A stretch of 64,000 nt of DNA from NCBI RefSeq assembly GCF_036010485.1, contig NZ_CP108568.1, positions 5,356,501 to 5,420,500 of the forward strand, read 5' to 3'. Source of the DNA: Streptomyces sp. NBC_01198. Its GTDB lineage: Bacteria > Actinomycetota > Actinomycetes > Streptomycetales > Streptomycetaceae. The notes under the pieces are model-generated. The model was given only the letters and a program-made list of their open reading frames with translations, searched no databases and was not told where the DNA came from. A program made the position numbers and the translations under genes. Shown here one piece after another: positions 45,373 to 54,583 of the stretch; position 1 is the stretch's first letter; the number at the start of each line of letters is the position of its first letter.

Positions 45373-46062
45373 ATGGCAAGTGTGCTCGTGGTCGAGGACG
45401 ACCAGTTCGTGCGCTCGGCCCTGATCCGCCACCTGACGGAGGCCTCCCACACGGTCCGCAGCGTCGGCACCGCGCTGGAGGCGCTGCGGGAGGTCGCGCA
45501 GGTCGGCTTCGACGTGGTGATCCTGGACCTCGGGCTGCCCGACCTGGACGGGTCGGAGGCGCTGAAGATGCTGCGCGGGCTGAGCGACGTCCCGGTGATC
45601 GTGGCGACCGCGCGGGACGACGAGGCGGAGATCGTACGGCTGCTGAACGCCGGCGCCGACGACTACCTGGTCAAGCCGTTCTCGGTGGAGCATCTGTCGG
45701 CCCGGCTGGCGGCGGTGCTGCGGCGGGCCCGCAGCAGGTCGGCGGCGCCCGCGGCGGACGCGGTGATCATGGTCGGCGGGCTGACCATCGACGTGCGGCG
45801 CAGGCTTGCCGTGCTGGACGGGGCGACGCTGGACCTGACGCGGCGGGAGTTCGACCTGCTGAGCTTCCTGGCCGCCAGGCCCGGCGTGGTGGTGGCCCGC
45901 CGCGAGCTGCTCGCGGAGGTGTGGCAGCAGTCGTACGGCGACGACCAGACGATCGACGTCCATCTGTCGTGGCTGCGGCGGAAGTTGGGGGAGACCGCGG
46001 CCAGCCCGCGGTATCTGCACACGCTGCGCGGGGTGGGGGTCAAGCTGGAGCCGCCGGTATGA
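45373..46062 (+). CDS. OmpR-family response regulator
   Basis: The 229-residue protein has a receiver domain (about 3-115, acidic pocket VVEDDQ, phosphoacceptor D52 in VILDLGLPDLDG, K in YLVKPFS) and an OmpR/PhoB winged-helix DNA-binding domain (about 130-227, ending QTIDVHLSWLRRKLGE). It pairs with the histidine kinase that follows, overlapping it by ATGA. Targets are unknown; the divergent tethered protein gene is the nearest candidate. The ATG at 45373 is used rather than an upstream TTG. Confidence 0.92.
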   Translation: MASVLVVEDDQFVRSALIRHLTEASHTVRSVGTALEALREVAQVGFDVVILDLGLPDLDGSEALKMLRGLSDVPVIVATARDDEAEIVRLLNAGADDYLVKPFSVEHLSARLAAVLRRARSRSAAPAADAVIMVGGLTIDVRRRLAVLDGATLDLTRREFDLLSFLAARPGVVVARRELLAEVWQQSYGDDQTIDVHLSWLRRKLGETAASPRYLHTLRGVGVKLEPPV

Positions 46063-47429
46063 GGTGGTCCCTGGTCCGGGTCGCGCTGGCGGTCACCGCG
46101 ATGGTGGTGATCGCCTTCGCGGTCCCGCTGGGCCTCGTGGTCAAGGAGCTGGCCAGGGACCGGGCGCTGACCAACGCCGAGCGGCAGGCCGCGGCGATCG
46201 CCCCGGCGCTGGCGATCACCACCGACCGGGGGCAGTTGGAGCGGGCGGTCGCCACCACGCAGGCCGGCGCGCTGCGCAGGATCGCGCTGCGCATCCCGCC
46301 GACCCCGGACACCGCCGAGGTGCGGATCGGGCAGCCCCGGGCGGCGCAGGCCGCGCTGGACGCGGCCTCGGCGCACGGCGAGGCGGCGACCGTGCGGGTC
46401 GCGGGCGGCTACGCGTTGCTGCGGCCGACCGCGGTGAGCTCGGGCACCATCGCGGTGGTCGAGGTGTTCGTGCCGGACGCCGACATCACCCGGGGCGTGG
46501 CCACCGCGTGGCTGGTGCTCGCCGGGGTCGGCCTCGCGCTGATCATCGGCTCGGTGGCGGTCGCGGACCGGCTGGGCAGCCGCATGGTGCGGCCCGCGGT
46601 GCGCCTGGCGGGCGCGGCACACCGGCTGGGCGAAGGGGACCTCGGGGTACGGGTGCCGGAGGCGGGGCCGGACGAACTGCGGTCGGCGGCGGCCGCGTTC
46701 AACGCGATGGCCGACCAGGTGGTGCGCCTGCTGGCCGCGGAGCGGGAGCTGGCCGCCGACCTGTCGCACCGGCTGCGTACTCCGCTGACCGTGCTGCGGC
46801 TCAACACCGCGTCGCTGGGCGACGGTCCGGCCGCCGACCAGACCAGGGCGGCGGCCGCCCAGCTGGAGCGGGAGGTCGACCAGATCATCCGGGCCGCACG
46901 GGAGCAGCGCGGGCCGGCGTCGGCGGCCGGCTGCGACGCGGCCGAGGTGATCAGGGAGCGGATGGCGTTCTGGTCGGCGCTGGCGGAGGACGAGGCCCGC
47001 GAGGTGCGCACCGCGGGCGCCGACCGGCCGGTACGGGTCCCGGTGGCGCGCGGCGAGCTGGCCGCCGCGCTGGACGCGATGCTCGGAAACGTCTTCCGGC
47101 ACACCCCCGAGGGCACCGCCTTCGCGGTGGACGTGCACCGCGCCGAGGACGCGGTCATCGTGCTGGTTTCGGACGCGGGTCCCGGGGTCGCGGACCCGGC
47201 GGCCGCGGTGCGCCGCGGACACGGTGACGGCGGGCAGGGCTCCACCGGGCTCGGTCTTGACATCGTGCGCAGGGTCGCGGAGTCCACCGGCGGCGACATG
47301 CGGATCGGCCGCAGCGTGCTGGGCGGCGCCGAGATACGGCTGTGGCTCGCGCTCGGCGGCGCCCCCGCCCCCGCCGCGCCCGGCCACAAGCGCCGCGGCA
47401 GGACCGCGGCACGCGGCCACCACCTTTAA
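46059..47429 (+). CDS. Sensor histidine kinase (HAMP-HisKA-HATPase)
   Basis: The 456-residue membrane kinase has two transmembrane helices (about 5-27 and 145-165) enclosing an extracytoplasmic sensor region of about 115 residues, then a HAMP domain, HisKA with H237 in LSHRLRTPLTVL, and an HATPase_c domain with the N-box GNVFRHTPEG and G-box STGLGLDIVRR. It overlaps the response regulator stop (ATGA at 46059-46062), so the two form an operon. It ends with a basic tail. The stimulus is unknown. A terminator lies at 47597-47642. Confidence 0.92.
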   Translation: MRWSLVRVALAVTAMVVIAFAVPLGLVVKELARDRALTNAERQAAAIAPALAITTDRGQLERAVATTQAGALRRIALRIPPTPDTAEVRIGQPRAAQAALDAASAHGEAATVRVAGGYALLRPTAVSSGTIAVVEVFVPDADITRGVATAWLVLAGVGLALIIGSVAVADRLGSRMVRPAVRLAGAAHRLGEGDLGVRVPEAGPDELRSAAAAFNAMADQVVRLLAAERELAADLSHRLRTPLTVLRLNTASLGDGPAADQTRAAAAQLEREVDQIIRAAREQRGPASAAGCDAAEVIRERMAFWSALAEDEAREVRTAGADRPVRVPVARGELAAALDAMLGNVFRHTPEGTAFAVDVHRAEDAVIVLVSDAGPGVADPAAAVRRGHGDGGQGSTGLGLDIVRRVAESTGGDMRIGRSVLGGAEIRLWLALGGAPAPAAPGHKRRGRTAARGHHL

Positions 47430-47596
47430 CGGGTCCCTTGCCGCTGCTTAAGCCCGCATTAAGAAGCCGACCTGGCGCCCTGAACAGGGCTTTTGCCCGA
47501 CTGTCAGCAGTTAGCGTGCAGCGCGTCACCGCCGACCGGCACCCTGGCCCGGCCGGGACCCGGTCCTCTCCCACCCCCACGGGAGAGGAACGGTGA

Positions 47597-47642
47597 GGAG
47601 CGGTACGGCAGCACCCTCGAACTGCCGCACCGCTCCTTTTTT
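47597..47642 (+). terminator. Rho-independent terminator with T-run
   Basis: GGAGCGGTACGGCAG (47597-47611) pairs with CTGCCGCACCGCTCC (47622-47636), a 15-bp stem broken by a 2-bp internal mismatch, followed by six Ts. It ends the plus-strand two-component operon, facing the convergent bglC. Confidence 0.88.
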
Positions 47643-47652
47643 CTCCGTCGCC

Positions 47653-49134
47653 TCAGGACTTCCCGTCCTCCTCCGGGAGATCCTGAAGGACGTTCGCGCG
47701 CGCCACCGAGGCGTACCAGTGGGCGCTCTGCTTGGGGATCCTGCGCTGCGTGCCGAAGTCCACGTAGACCGCGCCGAAGCGCTTGCTGTACCCGTAGGAC
47801 CACTCGAAGTTGTCCAGCAGCGACCACAGGAAGTAGCCGCGCACGTCGGCGCCGCCGCTCACCGCCTGGTGCACCGCGGACAGGTGGCCGTGCAGATACG
47901 CGATCCGCTCGGGGTCGTTGACCTGGCCCTCGGGCGAGATGTAGTCGTCGTACGCGGCGCCGTTCTCGGTGACCATCAGCGGCAGGCCGGGGTTCTCCCG
48001 GCTGACCCGCTGGATCAGGTCGCGCAGGCCTGTCGCGTCGACCGCCCAGCGCATCGCGGTGGTCTCGCCCGGCGGCAGGTGGAAGGCCACGTGCTCGGAC
48101 CCGGGCCACGGGGAGTAGTCGCTGGCGCCGTGCCCGTCGTTGCGCGGCACCGCCGGGCCCTCGGTGTGCTGCCGGCCGTCGGAGACCAGCGTCGGGGTGT
48201 AGTAGTTGATGCCCAGCAGGTCGATCGGGCGGCTGATCTCGGCCAGGTCGCCGCCCTTGACCAGCGACTCCCAGTCGACCAGGTGGGCGGTGTCGTCCAG
48301 CAGGTCGGCGGGGTAGCCGTCGCCGAGGATCGGGCCGAGGAAGACCCGGTTGCCGACCGCGTCGATCCGGCGGGCGGCGTCCAGGTCGGCGGCCGATTCG
48401 GTGAGCGGGCGGACCTGGTGCAGGTTGAGGGTGATCGAGGTCTGCGCGGTGGCGGGCAGGACGGAGCGCAGCACCCCGATCGCCTTGCCGTGGGCGAGGT
48501 TGAGGTGGTGTACGGCCTTGAGCGCCGCCTCGGGCTCGGTACGCCCGGGGGCGTGCACCCCGGAGCCGTAACCGAGGTAGGCCGAGCACCACGGCTCGTT
48601 GAGCGTGGTCCAGTACGGCACCCGGTCGCCGAGCGCGCCCGCCACGATCTCGGCGTACTCCGCGAACCGCTCGGTGGTGTCGCGGACCGTCCAGCCGCCG
48701 ACGTCCTCCAGATCCTGCGGCAGGTCCCAGTGGTAGAGGGTGGCGACCGGGGTGATGCCCTTGTCGAGCAGCTCGTCGGTGAGCTGCCGGTAGAAGTCGA
48801 GGCCGCGCTGCACCGCGGGGCCGCGCCCGGTCGGCTGGACCCGGGACCAGGACACCGAGAAGCGGTACGCGCCCAGCCCGAGGTCCGCCATCAGCGCCAC
48901 GTCGTCGCGGAACCGGTGGTAGTGGTCGGCGGCGATGTCGCCGGTGTCCCCGTTGCGGACCCGGCCCGGGGTGTGGCTGAAGGTGTCCCAGATCGAGGGC
49001 GTACGGCCGTCCTCGGCTGCGGCACCCTCGATCTGGTAGGCGGCGGTGGCCGCCCCCCAGACGAAGCCCGGGGGGAAGCGGAGCGAGACCGAGCTGGCAG
49101 AAAGCTCGGTGCTCTCTGAACGGACAGCTGTCAT
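47653..49134 (-). CDS. bglC: GH1 beta-glucosidase
   Basis: The 493-residue cytoplasmic GH1 enzyme has a TIM barrel with acid/base E180 in YWTTLNEPW and nucleophile E390 in PLMVTENGAAYDD. It also has the N-terminal FPPGFVWGAATAAYQIEG and the WSLLDNFEWSYGYSKRFG segment. It hydrolyses cellobiose and short cello-oligosaccharides imported by CebEFG. It is the last gene of the cebEFG-bglC group, 95 bp after cebG. The ATG at 49132-49134 is used. In other Streptomyces the same gene is CebR-controlled through the operon promoter. Confidence 0.93.
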   Translation of the reverse strand: MTAVRSESTELSASSVSLRFPPGFVWGAATAAYQIEGAAAEDGRTPSIWDTFSHTPGRVRNGDTGDIAADHYHRFRDDVALMADLGLGAYRFSVSWSRVQPTGRGPAVQRGLDFYRQLTDELLDKGITPVATLYHWDLPQDLEDVGGWTVRDTTERFAEYAEIVAGALGDRVPYWTTLNEPWCSAYLGYGSGVHAPGRTEPEAALKAVHHLNLAHGKAIGVLRSVLPATAQTSITLNLHQVRPLTESAADLDAARRIDAVGNRVFLGPILGDGYPADLLDDTAHLVDWESLVKGGDLAEISRPIDLLGINYYTPTLVSDGRQHTEGPAVPRNDGHGASDYSPWPGSEHVAFHLPPGETTAMRWAVDATGLRDLIQRVSRENPGLPLMVTENGAAYDDYISPEGQVNDPERIAYLHGHLSAVHQAVSGGADVRGYFLWSLLDNFEWSYGYSKRFGAVYVDFGTQRRIPKQSAHWYASVARANVLQDLPEEDGKS

Positions 49135-49229
49135 AACAGGGGACTCCAGGGGAATCAGGGGGTAGTTGGGGGAGAGGGGGGCTCCCATCGGCCCACGCGG
49201 CGCGGCGGTACGGCTCGCGGGCGGGGGGT

Positions 49230-50147
49230 CTAGCTCTTGACGGCACCCGCGGTGATGCCGCCGACGATGTGCTTGCCCAGGAAGGCGAAGACCAGCAGCA
49301 GCGGCAGCGTCGCGACCAGCGCGGCGGTGACGACCGCGGCATGGTCGACCGTGTGGTTGCCCGATCCGACGCCCGCCAGCGCGACCTGCACGGTCGGGTT
49401 CTGCTGGTTGAGGGCGATCAGTGGCCAGAAGAAGTCGTTCCAGGACTGGACGAACACCAGCATCCCCAGCACGGCCATCGCGGGCCGGGCGATCGGGAAC
49501 ACCACGTGCCACAGGATTCGCAGGCTGTGCGCCCCGTCCACCCGGGCCGCCTCGATGAGTTCGATGGGCAGCGCCTCGGCGAGGAACTGCCGCATGAAGA
49601 ACACCCCAAACGCGGCGACCAGCGAGGGCAGGATGACGGACTGCAGATGCCCCACCCAGCCCACGTTGGTGATGATCTGGTAGAGCGGGATCACGCTGAG
49701 CTGCGGCGGGATGGTCATGGTGGCGACCACGATCATCAGCAGGATGTTCCGGCCGCGGAAGCGCAGTTTGGCGAACGCGAACCCGGCCAGCGTCGCGAAC
49801 AGCACAGTGCTCAGCGCGACACAGCTCGCCACGACCGTGGAGTTGACCAGGGCCGTGGTCATGTCGACCTCGTCCCACACCACCTTGAGGTTCTGCACCA
49901 GGTGGCTGCCGGGCAGCAGCGGGGTCGGCGGCTGGGTGATGTCGGTGTCGGTGTGCGACGCGGCGACGACCGTCCAGTACAGCGGGAAGAGCGAGACCGC
50001 CGCGGCGATGATCAGCAGCACGTACGCGACCGGTCCGGCGTGCTGCTGCTTGCCCGCCCCGCCGGCCTTCACCCGCCGGCGGCGGGCCGGCGCGGTGGAG
50101 GTGTGGCGCGGTCCTGCGGTCTGCGCGGCCTCGGTGAGTTGAGCCAT
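49230..50147 (-). CDS. cebG: Cellobiose ABC transporter permease CebG
   Basis: The 305-residue inner-membrane permease of the carbohydrate uptake (MalG-type) family has six predicted helices and the EAA loop EAARVDGAHSLRILWHVVFPI. It forms the channel with CebF for cellobiose and cellotriose import, energised by a separate ATPase (MsiK in studied Streptomyces; not in this window). It starts 3 bp after cebF ends, so translation is tightly linked. Confidence 0.93.
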   Translation of the reverse strand: MAQLTEAAQTAGPRHTSTAPARRRRVKAGGAGKQQHAGPVAYVLLIIAAAVSLFPLYWTVVAASHTDTDITQPPTPLLPGSHLVQNLKVVWDEVDMTTALVNSTVVASCVALSTVLFATLAGFAFAKLRFRGRNILLMIVVATMTIPPQLSVIPLYQIITNVGWVGHLQSVILPSLVAAFGVFFMRQFLAEALPIELIEAARVDGAHSLRILWHVVFPIARPAMAVLGMLVFVQSWNDFFWPLIALNQQNPTVQVALAGVGSGNHTVDHAAVVTAALVATLPLLLVFAFLGKHIVGGITAGAVKS

Positions 50148-50150
50148 GGT

Positions 50151-51152
50151 TCAGGCCCCCAGCTTCCGGCGGTTGATGCGCGCGACAGCCAGGTTGACGG
50201 CGCCGATGAGCAGCAGGATCAGCAGCATCACCCAGGCCACGGCGGAGGCCTGGCCGAGTTCGCCGGTGTTCCAGCCCTTGTCGTACATGTAGAGGCTGAG
50301 CGTCTGGTACTGGTGGTCGGTGCCGCCGGTGATCCCGACGCCGCCGCCGAACATCAGCGGCTCGCCGAACAGCTGGGTCGCGCCGATCGTGGAGACGATG
50401 ATGGTGAACAGGATGGTCGGCCGGATCGACGGGATGGTGACGCTGACGAACTGCCGCCAGCGCGAGGCGCCGTCCAGCGCCGCCGCCTCGTAGAGGTCGG
50501 CGGGCACGGCCTGCATCGCGGCCAGGTAGATCAGCGCGTTGTAGCCGGTCCACCGCCAGGTGACGATGGTCGAGATGGCGATCTGGGCCGGCCACTTGGA
50601 CGACTCCCAGTCGATGTTGCCGGCTCCGACGTGGCCGAGCAGCTGGTTGATCATGCCGTAGTCGGGGTTGAACATCTGGATGAAGACCAGGGTGGCGGCG
50701 GCCACCGAGGTCGCGTAGGGCGCCAGCACCGCGACCCGGAAGAAGCCCCGGCCGCGCAGCTTGTAGTTGAGCAGGTGCGCCAGGCCCAGGGCCATCGCCA
50801 GCTGCGGCACGGTGGAGATCACGCCGAGCGTGAAGGTGTTGCGCAGCGCCTTCCAGAAGAACTCGTTGTGCCACAGGTTGGTGTAGTTGTCGAAGCCGAC
50901 CCAGTTCGCGTGGGCGCCCAGCTGCACCTCGTGCAGGGAGAGCCAGCCGGTGTAGATCAGCGGGAAGAGGCCGAAGGCGGCGAAGAGGACGAAGAAGGGG
51001 GCGACATAGGCGTACGGGGACGCCTTGGTGTCGAACCGGTAGAGCCGGGTGCGCCAGCTGGGAGGAAGGCTGCCGCTCTGGTCGGTCGGGCGGGGGGCGG
51101 GCCGGGACGACGGCGGGCTGCCGTCGGACGTCGCCCTGACGGAGGTGGCCAC
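50151..51152 (-). CDS. cebF: Cellobiose ABC transporter permease CebF
   Basis: The 333-residue MalF-type permease has about six helices, an N-terminal Pro/Ser-rich cytoplasmic tail and an EAA loop, YEAAALDGASRWRQFVSVTIPS. It is paired with CebG (3-bp spacing). It lies 173 bp downstream of cebE, with a strong stem-loop in the gap, which may lower permease expression relative to the binding protein. Confidence 0.93.
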   Translation of the reverse strand: MATSVRATSDGSPPSSRPAPRPTDQSGSLPPSWRTRLYRFDTKASPYAYVAPFFVLFAAFGLFPLIYTGWLSLHEVQLGAHANWVGFDNYTNLWHNEFFWKALRNTFTLGVISTVPQLAMALGLAHLLNYKLRGRGFFRVAVLAPYATSVAAATLVFIQMFNPDYGMINQLLGHVGAGNIDWESSKWPAQIAISTIVTWRWTGYNALIYLAAMQAVPADLYEAAALDGASRWRQFVSVTIPSIRPTILFTIIVSTIGATQLFGEPLMFGGGVGITGGTDHQYQTLSLYMYDKGWNTGELGQASAVAWVMLLILLLIGAVNLAVARINRRKLGA

Positions 51153-51281
51153 GAGTGGCGTCCTTCCGGTAGGGATGCGGGCGGTGGACCGGGGGAGGCG
51201 GAGGGTTGTCCAGAAGCGTTCAGAGGATGTAGTGGCCCGGGCCGGATGCGTTCACTTCTCGTATCCGGTCCTGAATACGGA

Positions 51282-51313
51282 CCGCCCGGCAGGTGGGAGA
51301 CACTGCCGGGCGG
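51282..51313 (-). promoter_or_regulatory. Stem-loop between cebE and cebF
   Basis: CCGCCCGGCAG (51282-51292) and CTGCCGGGCGG (51303-51313) form a perfect 11-bp stem 12 bp after the cebE stop. It has no T-run, so it is more likely an attenuating or transcript-stabilising hairpin than a full terminator. Confidence 0.65.
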
Positions 51314-51325
51314 CCCCGCCTGGTA

Positions 51326-52684
51326 CTACTCGACGACGGTGTCCTTGATCTGCTTCACGGCGTTCGACCAGGCCTTGTCCTTGGCCGTGTGCCGCGTCTC
51401 CATGTCGAGGATGCCGTTCTTGGTGATGATGTCCTTGACGTTGCCGTCCCACGGGCCGATCGGGGCCGGGGTGATGCTCTTCGCGGCGCCCGCGAAGATC
51501 TTGCCGATCGGGGTGCCGGGGAAGTACGGGTTGGTCAGGTTCTGCACCGCCGGGTCGTCGAGCGCCTTGGTGGAGGACGGGATGTTCCCGAACTTCTGGA
51601 ACACCTTGATCTCCTGGGCCGACGCGGTCAGCCACTGGGCCAGCGCGGTCGCCTCCTTGACGTGCTTGCCGGATTTGGGCACGGCCAGGAACGAGCCGCC
51701 CCAGTTGCCGACCTGCGGCGGAGCCGCCACGTCCCACTTGCCCTTGCCCGCGTCACCGGAGTTGGTCGCCACCAGGCCGACCATCCAGCTCGGGCAGGTG
51801 ACGGTGGCGAACTTGTTGGTCTTGAAGGCCGCCGCCCAGGCGTTCTTCGGGTCCAGCTGCTGGTAGCCGGCCGTCAGGCCGTCCTCGACCGCCTCGGTGG
51901 CGACGTTCCACGCGGTCTTGACGCCCGCGCTGGTGTCGTAGATCAGCTTGCCGTCGGCGTCCGAGTACTGCGTCGGCTGGCTGGCCAGCACGGCGTTGAA
52001 CAGGCCGCTGCCGGAGTCGGAGAACTTCATGCCCTTGGGCGCGGTCTTGCTCGCCGCGAACTGCTTGCCCAGCGCGATGAACTTCTCCCAGTCGCCGTTC
52101 CACTGGGTGGCGAGCTGGTCGCGGTCGGTCGGCAGGCCGGCCTGCTTGAAGGCGTCCTTGTTGTAGCAGATCGCGGTCGGGCCCGCGTCCGTGCCCACAC
52201 CGATGACCTTGCCGTCGGAGGTGGTGGCCTGCTTCTCCTTGTACGGCAGCCAGTCGTCGGCACTGAAGCCGTCGACCGTCTTGAAGTCCACGAACTTCGA
52301 CGCCAGGTTCGGCTGGATGGCCAGACCGATGTAACCCACCTCGATGGCCTGGATGTCGTCCAGGCCGCTGTTCTGGGTCAGGTGGAGTTTCAGCGAGTTC
52401 CAGTACTGCTGGCCGTCGGCGACCGCGTCCTCGACGACGGTGATGTTCGGGTGCAGCTTGTGGTACTCGGCGTAGAGGGCCGCACCGGTCTTGTCGTCGT
52501 AGCCGAACGAGCCGAAGTCGCCGACGTGCAGGGTGATCTTCTCGGTGGACGAGGAGGAGCTGCCTGAGCTGCTCTTGTCGTCCTTGTTGCTGTCGCTGCT
52601 GCAGCCGGTGATCAGGGTCGCGCAGGCTGCGAGACCCGCGACCGCGATGACGGCGGTCTTGCGGGTTCTGCCGGAAGTGCGCAT
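51326..52684 (-). CDS. cebE: Cellobiose-binding lipoprotein CebE
   Basis: The 452-residue extracellular solute-binding protein (family 1) has a lipoprotein signal peptide with lipobox LITGC (C28 lipidated), a Ser/Asp-rich spacer including five consecutive Ser, then the two-lobed binding domain (ITLHVGDFGSFGYDD onward, PSWMVGLVATNSGDAGKG). It captures cellobiose and cellotriose for CebFG. The ATG at 52682-52684 follows AAGGAGAG. The promoter region holds a perfect CebR box (52761-52774). Confidence 0.93.
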   Translation of the reverse strand: MRTSGRTRKTAVIAVAGLAACATLITGCSSDSNKDDKSSSGSSSSSTEKITLHVGDFGSFGYDDKTGAALYAEYHKLHPNITVVEDAVADGQQYWNSLKLHLTQNSGLDDIQAIEVGYIGLAIQPNLASKFVDFKTVDGFSADDWLPYKEKQATTSDGKVIGVGTDAGPTAICYNKDAFKQAGLPTDRDQLATQWNGDWEKFIALGKQFAASKTAPKGMKFSDSGSGLFNAVLASQPTQYSDADGKLIYDTSAGVKTAWNVATEAVEDGLTAGYQQLDPKNAWAAAFKTNKFATVTCPSWMVGLVATNSGDAGKGKWDVAAPPQVGNWGGSFLAVPKSGKHVKEATALAQWLTASAQEIKVFQKFGNIPSSTKALDDPAVQNLTNPYFPGTPIGKIFAGAAKSITPAPIGPWDGNVKDIITKNGILDMETRHTAKDKAWSNAVKQIKDTVVE

Positions 52685-52760
52685 TCCACTCTCCTTGTCA
52701 GGGTGGGTCGGCGTGCGGGTGGTGCGGGGGTCCCCGGGGGCGTACGAACGGATGGCGCTG

Positions 52761-52774
52761 TGGGAGCGCTCCCA
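52761..52774. promoter_or_regulatory. CebR box, perfect (cebE side)
   Basis: TGGGAGCGCTCCCA is the exact 14-bp CebR consensus palindrome, 76 bp upstream of cebE, in the cebE/cebR divergent gap. Confidence 0.95.
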
Positions 52775-52908
52775 CGTAGGCTTTCCGGAACATTCACGCC
52801 TCGGAGGGGTCAGTGTCAAGATGTGAAGTCGATTTCGTTGCCGGAACGTGTCCGGAGCTGACTGATGATTACTTCTTGAACGGAAGCTCCTGCCTGGGGC
52901 TTGTAGTG

Positions 52909-52922
52909 TGGGAGCGCTCTCA
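52909..52922. promoter_or_regulatory. CebR box, one mismatch (cebR side)
   Basis: TGGGAGCGCTCTCA differs from the consensus at one position and lies 35 bp upstream of the cebR start, consistent with autoregulation. Confidence 0.85.
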
Positions 52923-52957
52923 AGAACCGCTCCTGCGGAGAAGGACCGGGCGCTAAG

Positions 52958-54028
52958 GTGACGCGAAATGAGTACCTGGAGGCGGCAGTGGCCATGAACG
53001 GGCGGCACAGCGGGCGTCCCACCCTTGAGGAGGTGGCGCTGCGCGCCGGAGTCGGGCGGGGCACGGTCTCCCGGGTGATCAACGGATCCCCCCGGGTGAG
53101 CGACCGCGCGAAGGCCGCCGTCGAGGCCGCCATCGCGGAACTGGGGTACGTGCCCAACCGGGCGGCCCGGGCGCTGGCGGGCAACCGCACGGACGCCATC
53201 GCGCTGGTCATCCCCGAGCCGGAGACCCGGCTGTTCGCCGAGCCCTACTTCTCCGACATCATCCGCGGCATCGGTGCCGAACTGGCCGACACCGACATGC
53301 AGTTGCTGCTGACCTTGATCCGCACCCCGAAGGAGCGGGCGCGTTTCGCGCAGTATCTGGCCGCGCACCGGGTCGACGGGGTGCTGCTGGTGTCGGTGCA
53401 CGAGGACGACCCGCTGCCCGACCTGCTGGAGCAGCTGGAGATGCCGGCGGTGCTCAACGGCCGGCGCAGCGACCTGGAGTCGGTCTCCTACGTCGACGCC
53501 GACAACGTCGGCGGCGCGCGGGCCGCGGTCGCCCACCTCATCGCCCGCGGGCGGCGGCAGGTCGCCACCATCACCGGGCCGCCGGACATGTACGTGGCGC
53601 GCAGCCGCCTCGACGGCTACCGCCAGGCCGTCGAGGCCGCGTCCGGCGGCCTGGACACCGGCTTCGACACCGCGCTGGTGGCCCGCGGCGACTTCACCGA
53701 GGAGGGCGGCCGGCGGGCGATGCGCGAGCTGCTGATCCGCCGCCCCGGCATCGACGCGGTCTTCGCCGCCTCCGACGTGATGGCCGCCGGCGCCCGGGCG
53801 GTGCTGCGCGAGACCGGCCGCCGGGTGCCCGACGACGTCGCGCTGATCGGCTTCGAGGACTCGGCCATCGCCCGGCACATGGACCCGGCCCTGACCAGCG
53901 TGCGGCAGCCCACCGAGGAGATGGGCCGCACGATGGCCCGGGTGCTGCTTGAGGAGATCGCCGAGCGCGACTCGGTGCGGCGGCATGTGGTGCTGGCCAC
54001 CGAGCTGGTCCAGCGGGACTCCGTCTAG
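52958..54028 (+). CDS. cebR: LacI-family repressor CebR
   Basis: The 356-residue repressor has an N-terminal LacI HTH (about 20-70: PTLEEVALRAGVGRGTVSRV, then AARAL as hinge) and a periplasmic-binding-protein-like effector domain (IALVIPEPETRLFAEPYFSD, VYVDADNVGG, GFEDSAIARHMDPALTSVRQP). In Streptomyces CebR binds TGGGAGCGCTCCCA and is released by cellobiose or cellotriose. Five such boxes are present within 6 kb of this gene. The GTG at 52958 is used; the ATG at 52994 is also reasonable because the HTH begins about there and GGAGG precedes it. Confidence 0.93.
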   Translation: MTRNEYLEAAVAMNGRHSGRPTLEEVALRAGVGRGTVSRVINGSPRVSDRAKAAVEAAIAELGYVPNRAARALAGNRTDAIALVIPEPETRLFAEPYFSDIIRGIGAELADTDMQLLLTLIRTPKERARFAQYLAAHRVDGVLLVSVHEDDPLPDLLEQLEMPAVLNGRRSDLESVSYVDADNVGGARAAVAHLIARGRRQVATITGPPDMYVARSRLDGYRQAVEAASGGLDTGFDTALVARGDFTEEGGRRAMRELLIRRPGIDAVFAASDVMAAGARAVLRETGRRVPDDVALIGFEDSAIARHMDPALTSVRQPTEEMGRTMARVLLEEIAERDSVRRHVVLATELVQRDSV

Positions 54029-54143
54029 GCCGTACCGGGCGCCGCGGTCCAGGCGCGATTCGTCGGACACGGCCTGTCCGCTCGGGTCCGGGCCCGTGGT
54101 GGCGGCGGGGAACCGCGCCGCGGGCGCCGGACGTTGGGCGGTC

Positions 54144-54422
54144 ATGCCGTCCAAGCGAATCCGCCCGCTGACCTACGCGGCCGTCGTCGTGGCGTCCCCG
54201 GTCCTGCTGCTCGCCGGCGACCCGCTGGCGAACGCCGCCCTGCGCCGCGCGCAGGCCCGGGCGACCCCGCTGCCCGGCGGGGGCTTCGTCACCGTCCACA
54301 ACGGCCCTCAGGGCCCCCTGGACGGCCGGTCCTTCTTCTTCAACCCGCTGGCGATCGCGCTCGCCGCGCCGAGCCGCTGGGCGGGCGACCGGCTGCGCCG
54401 CCGGGCTGCCCGGACGGCCTGA
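54144..54422 (+). CDS. Small membrane-associated hypothetical protein
   Basis: The 92-residue protein has one N-terminal hydrophobic segment (YAAVVVASPVLLLAGDPLA), then a Gly-rich stretch GGGFVTVHNGPQGPLDG, and ends in an Arg-rich amphipathic helix. It could be a single-pass membrane protein. It stands alone between cebR and the glucanase gene, and no family is recognised. A long hairpin follows at 54471-54522. It is kept as a gene because of its codon usage and isolation. Confidence 0.5.
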   Translation: MPSKRIRPLTYAAVVVASPVLLLAGDPLANAALRRAQARATPLPGGGFVTVHNGPQGPLDGRSFFFNPLAIALAAPSRWAGDRLRRRAARTA

Positions 54423-54470
54423 GGCGGGCGCGGGCGGCGGGTGCCGCGTCGCGCGGCCCGCAAGGACACC

Positions 54471-54522
54471 GCCGGGGGCGGGAGCCGGTACACGTGGGGC
54501 GTGTACCGGACCCGCCCCCGGC
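54471..54522. terminator. Long bidirectional hairpin
   Basis: GCCGGGGGCGGG (54471-54482) pairs with 54511-54522 and CCGGTACACG (54485-54494) with 54500-54509, giving a 22-bp interrupted stem between two convergent genes. Confidence 0.85.
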
Positions 54523-54583
54523 GGCGGTGGGGGGATGTGGGGGGACCGGGGAAGCGGTTCAGGCGGTGCGTGCCGTCAGCCGG

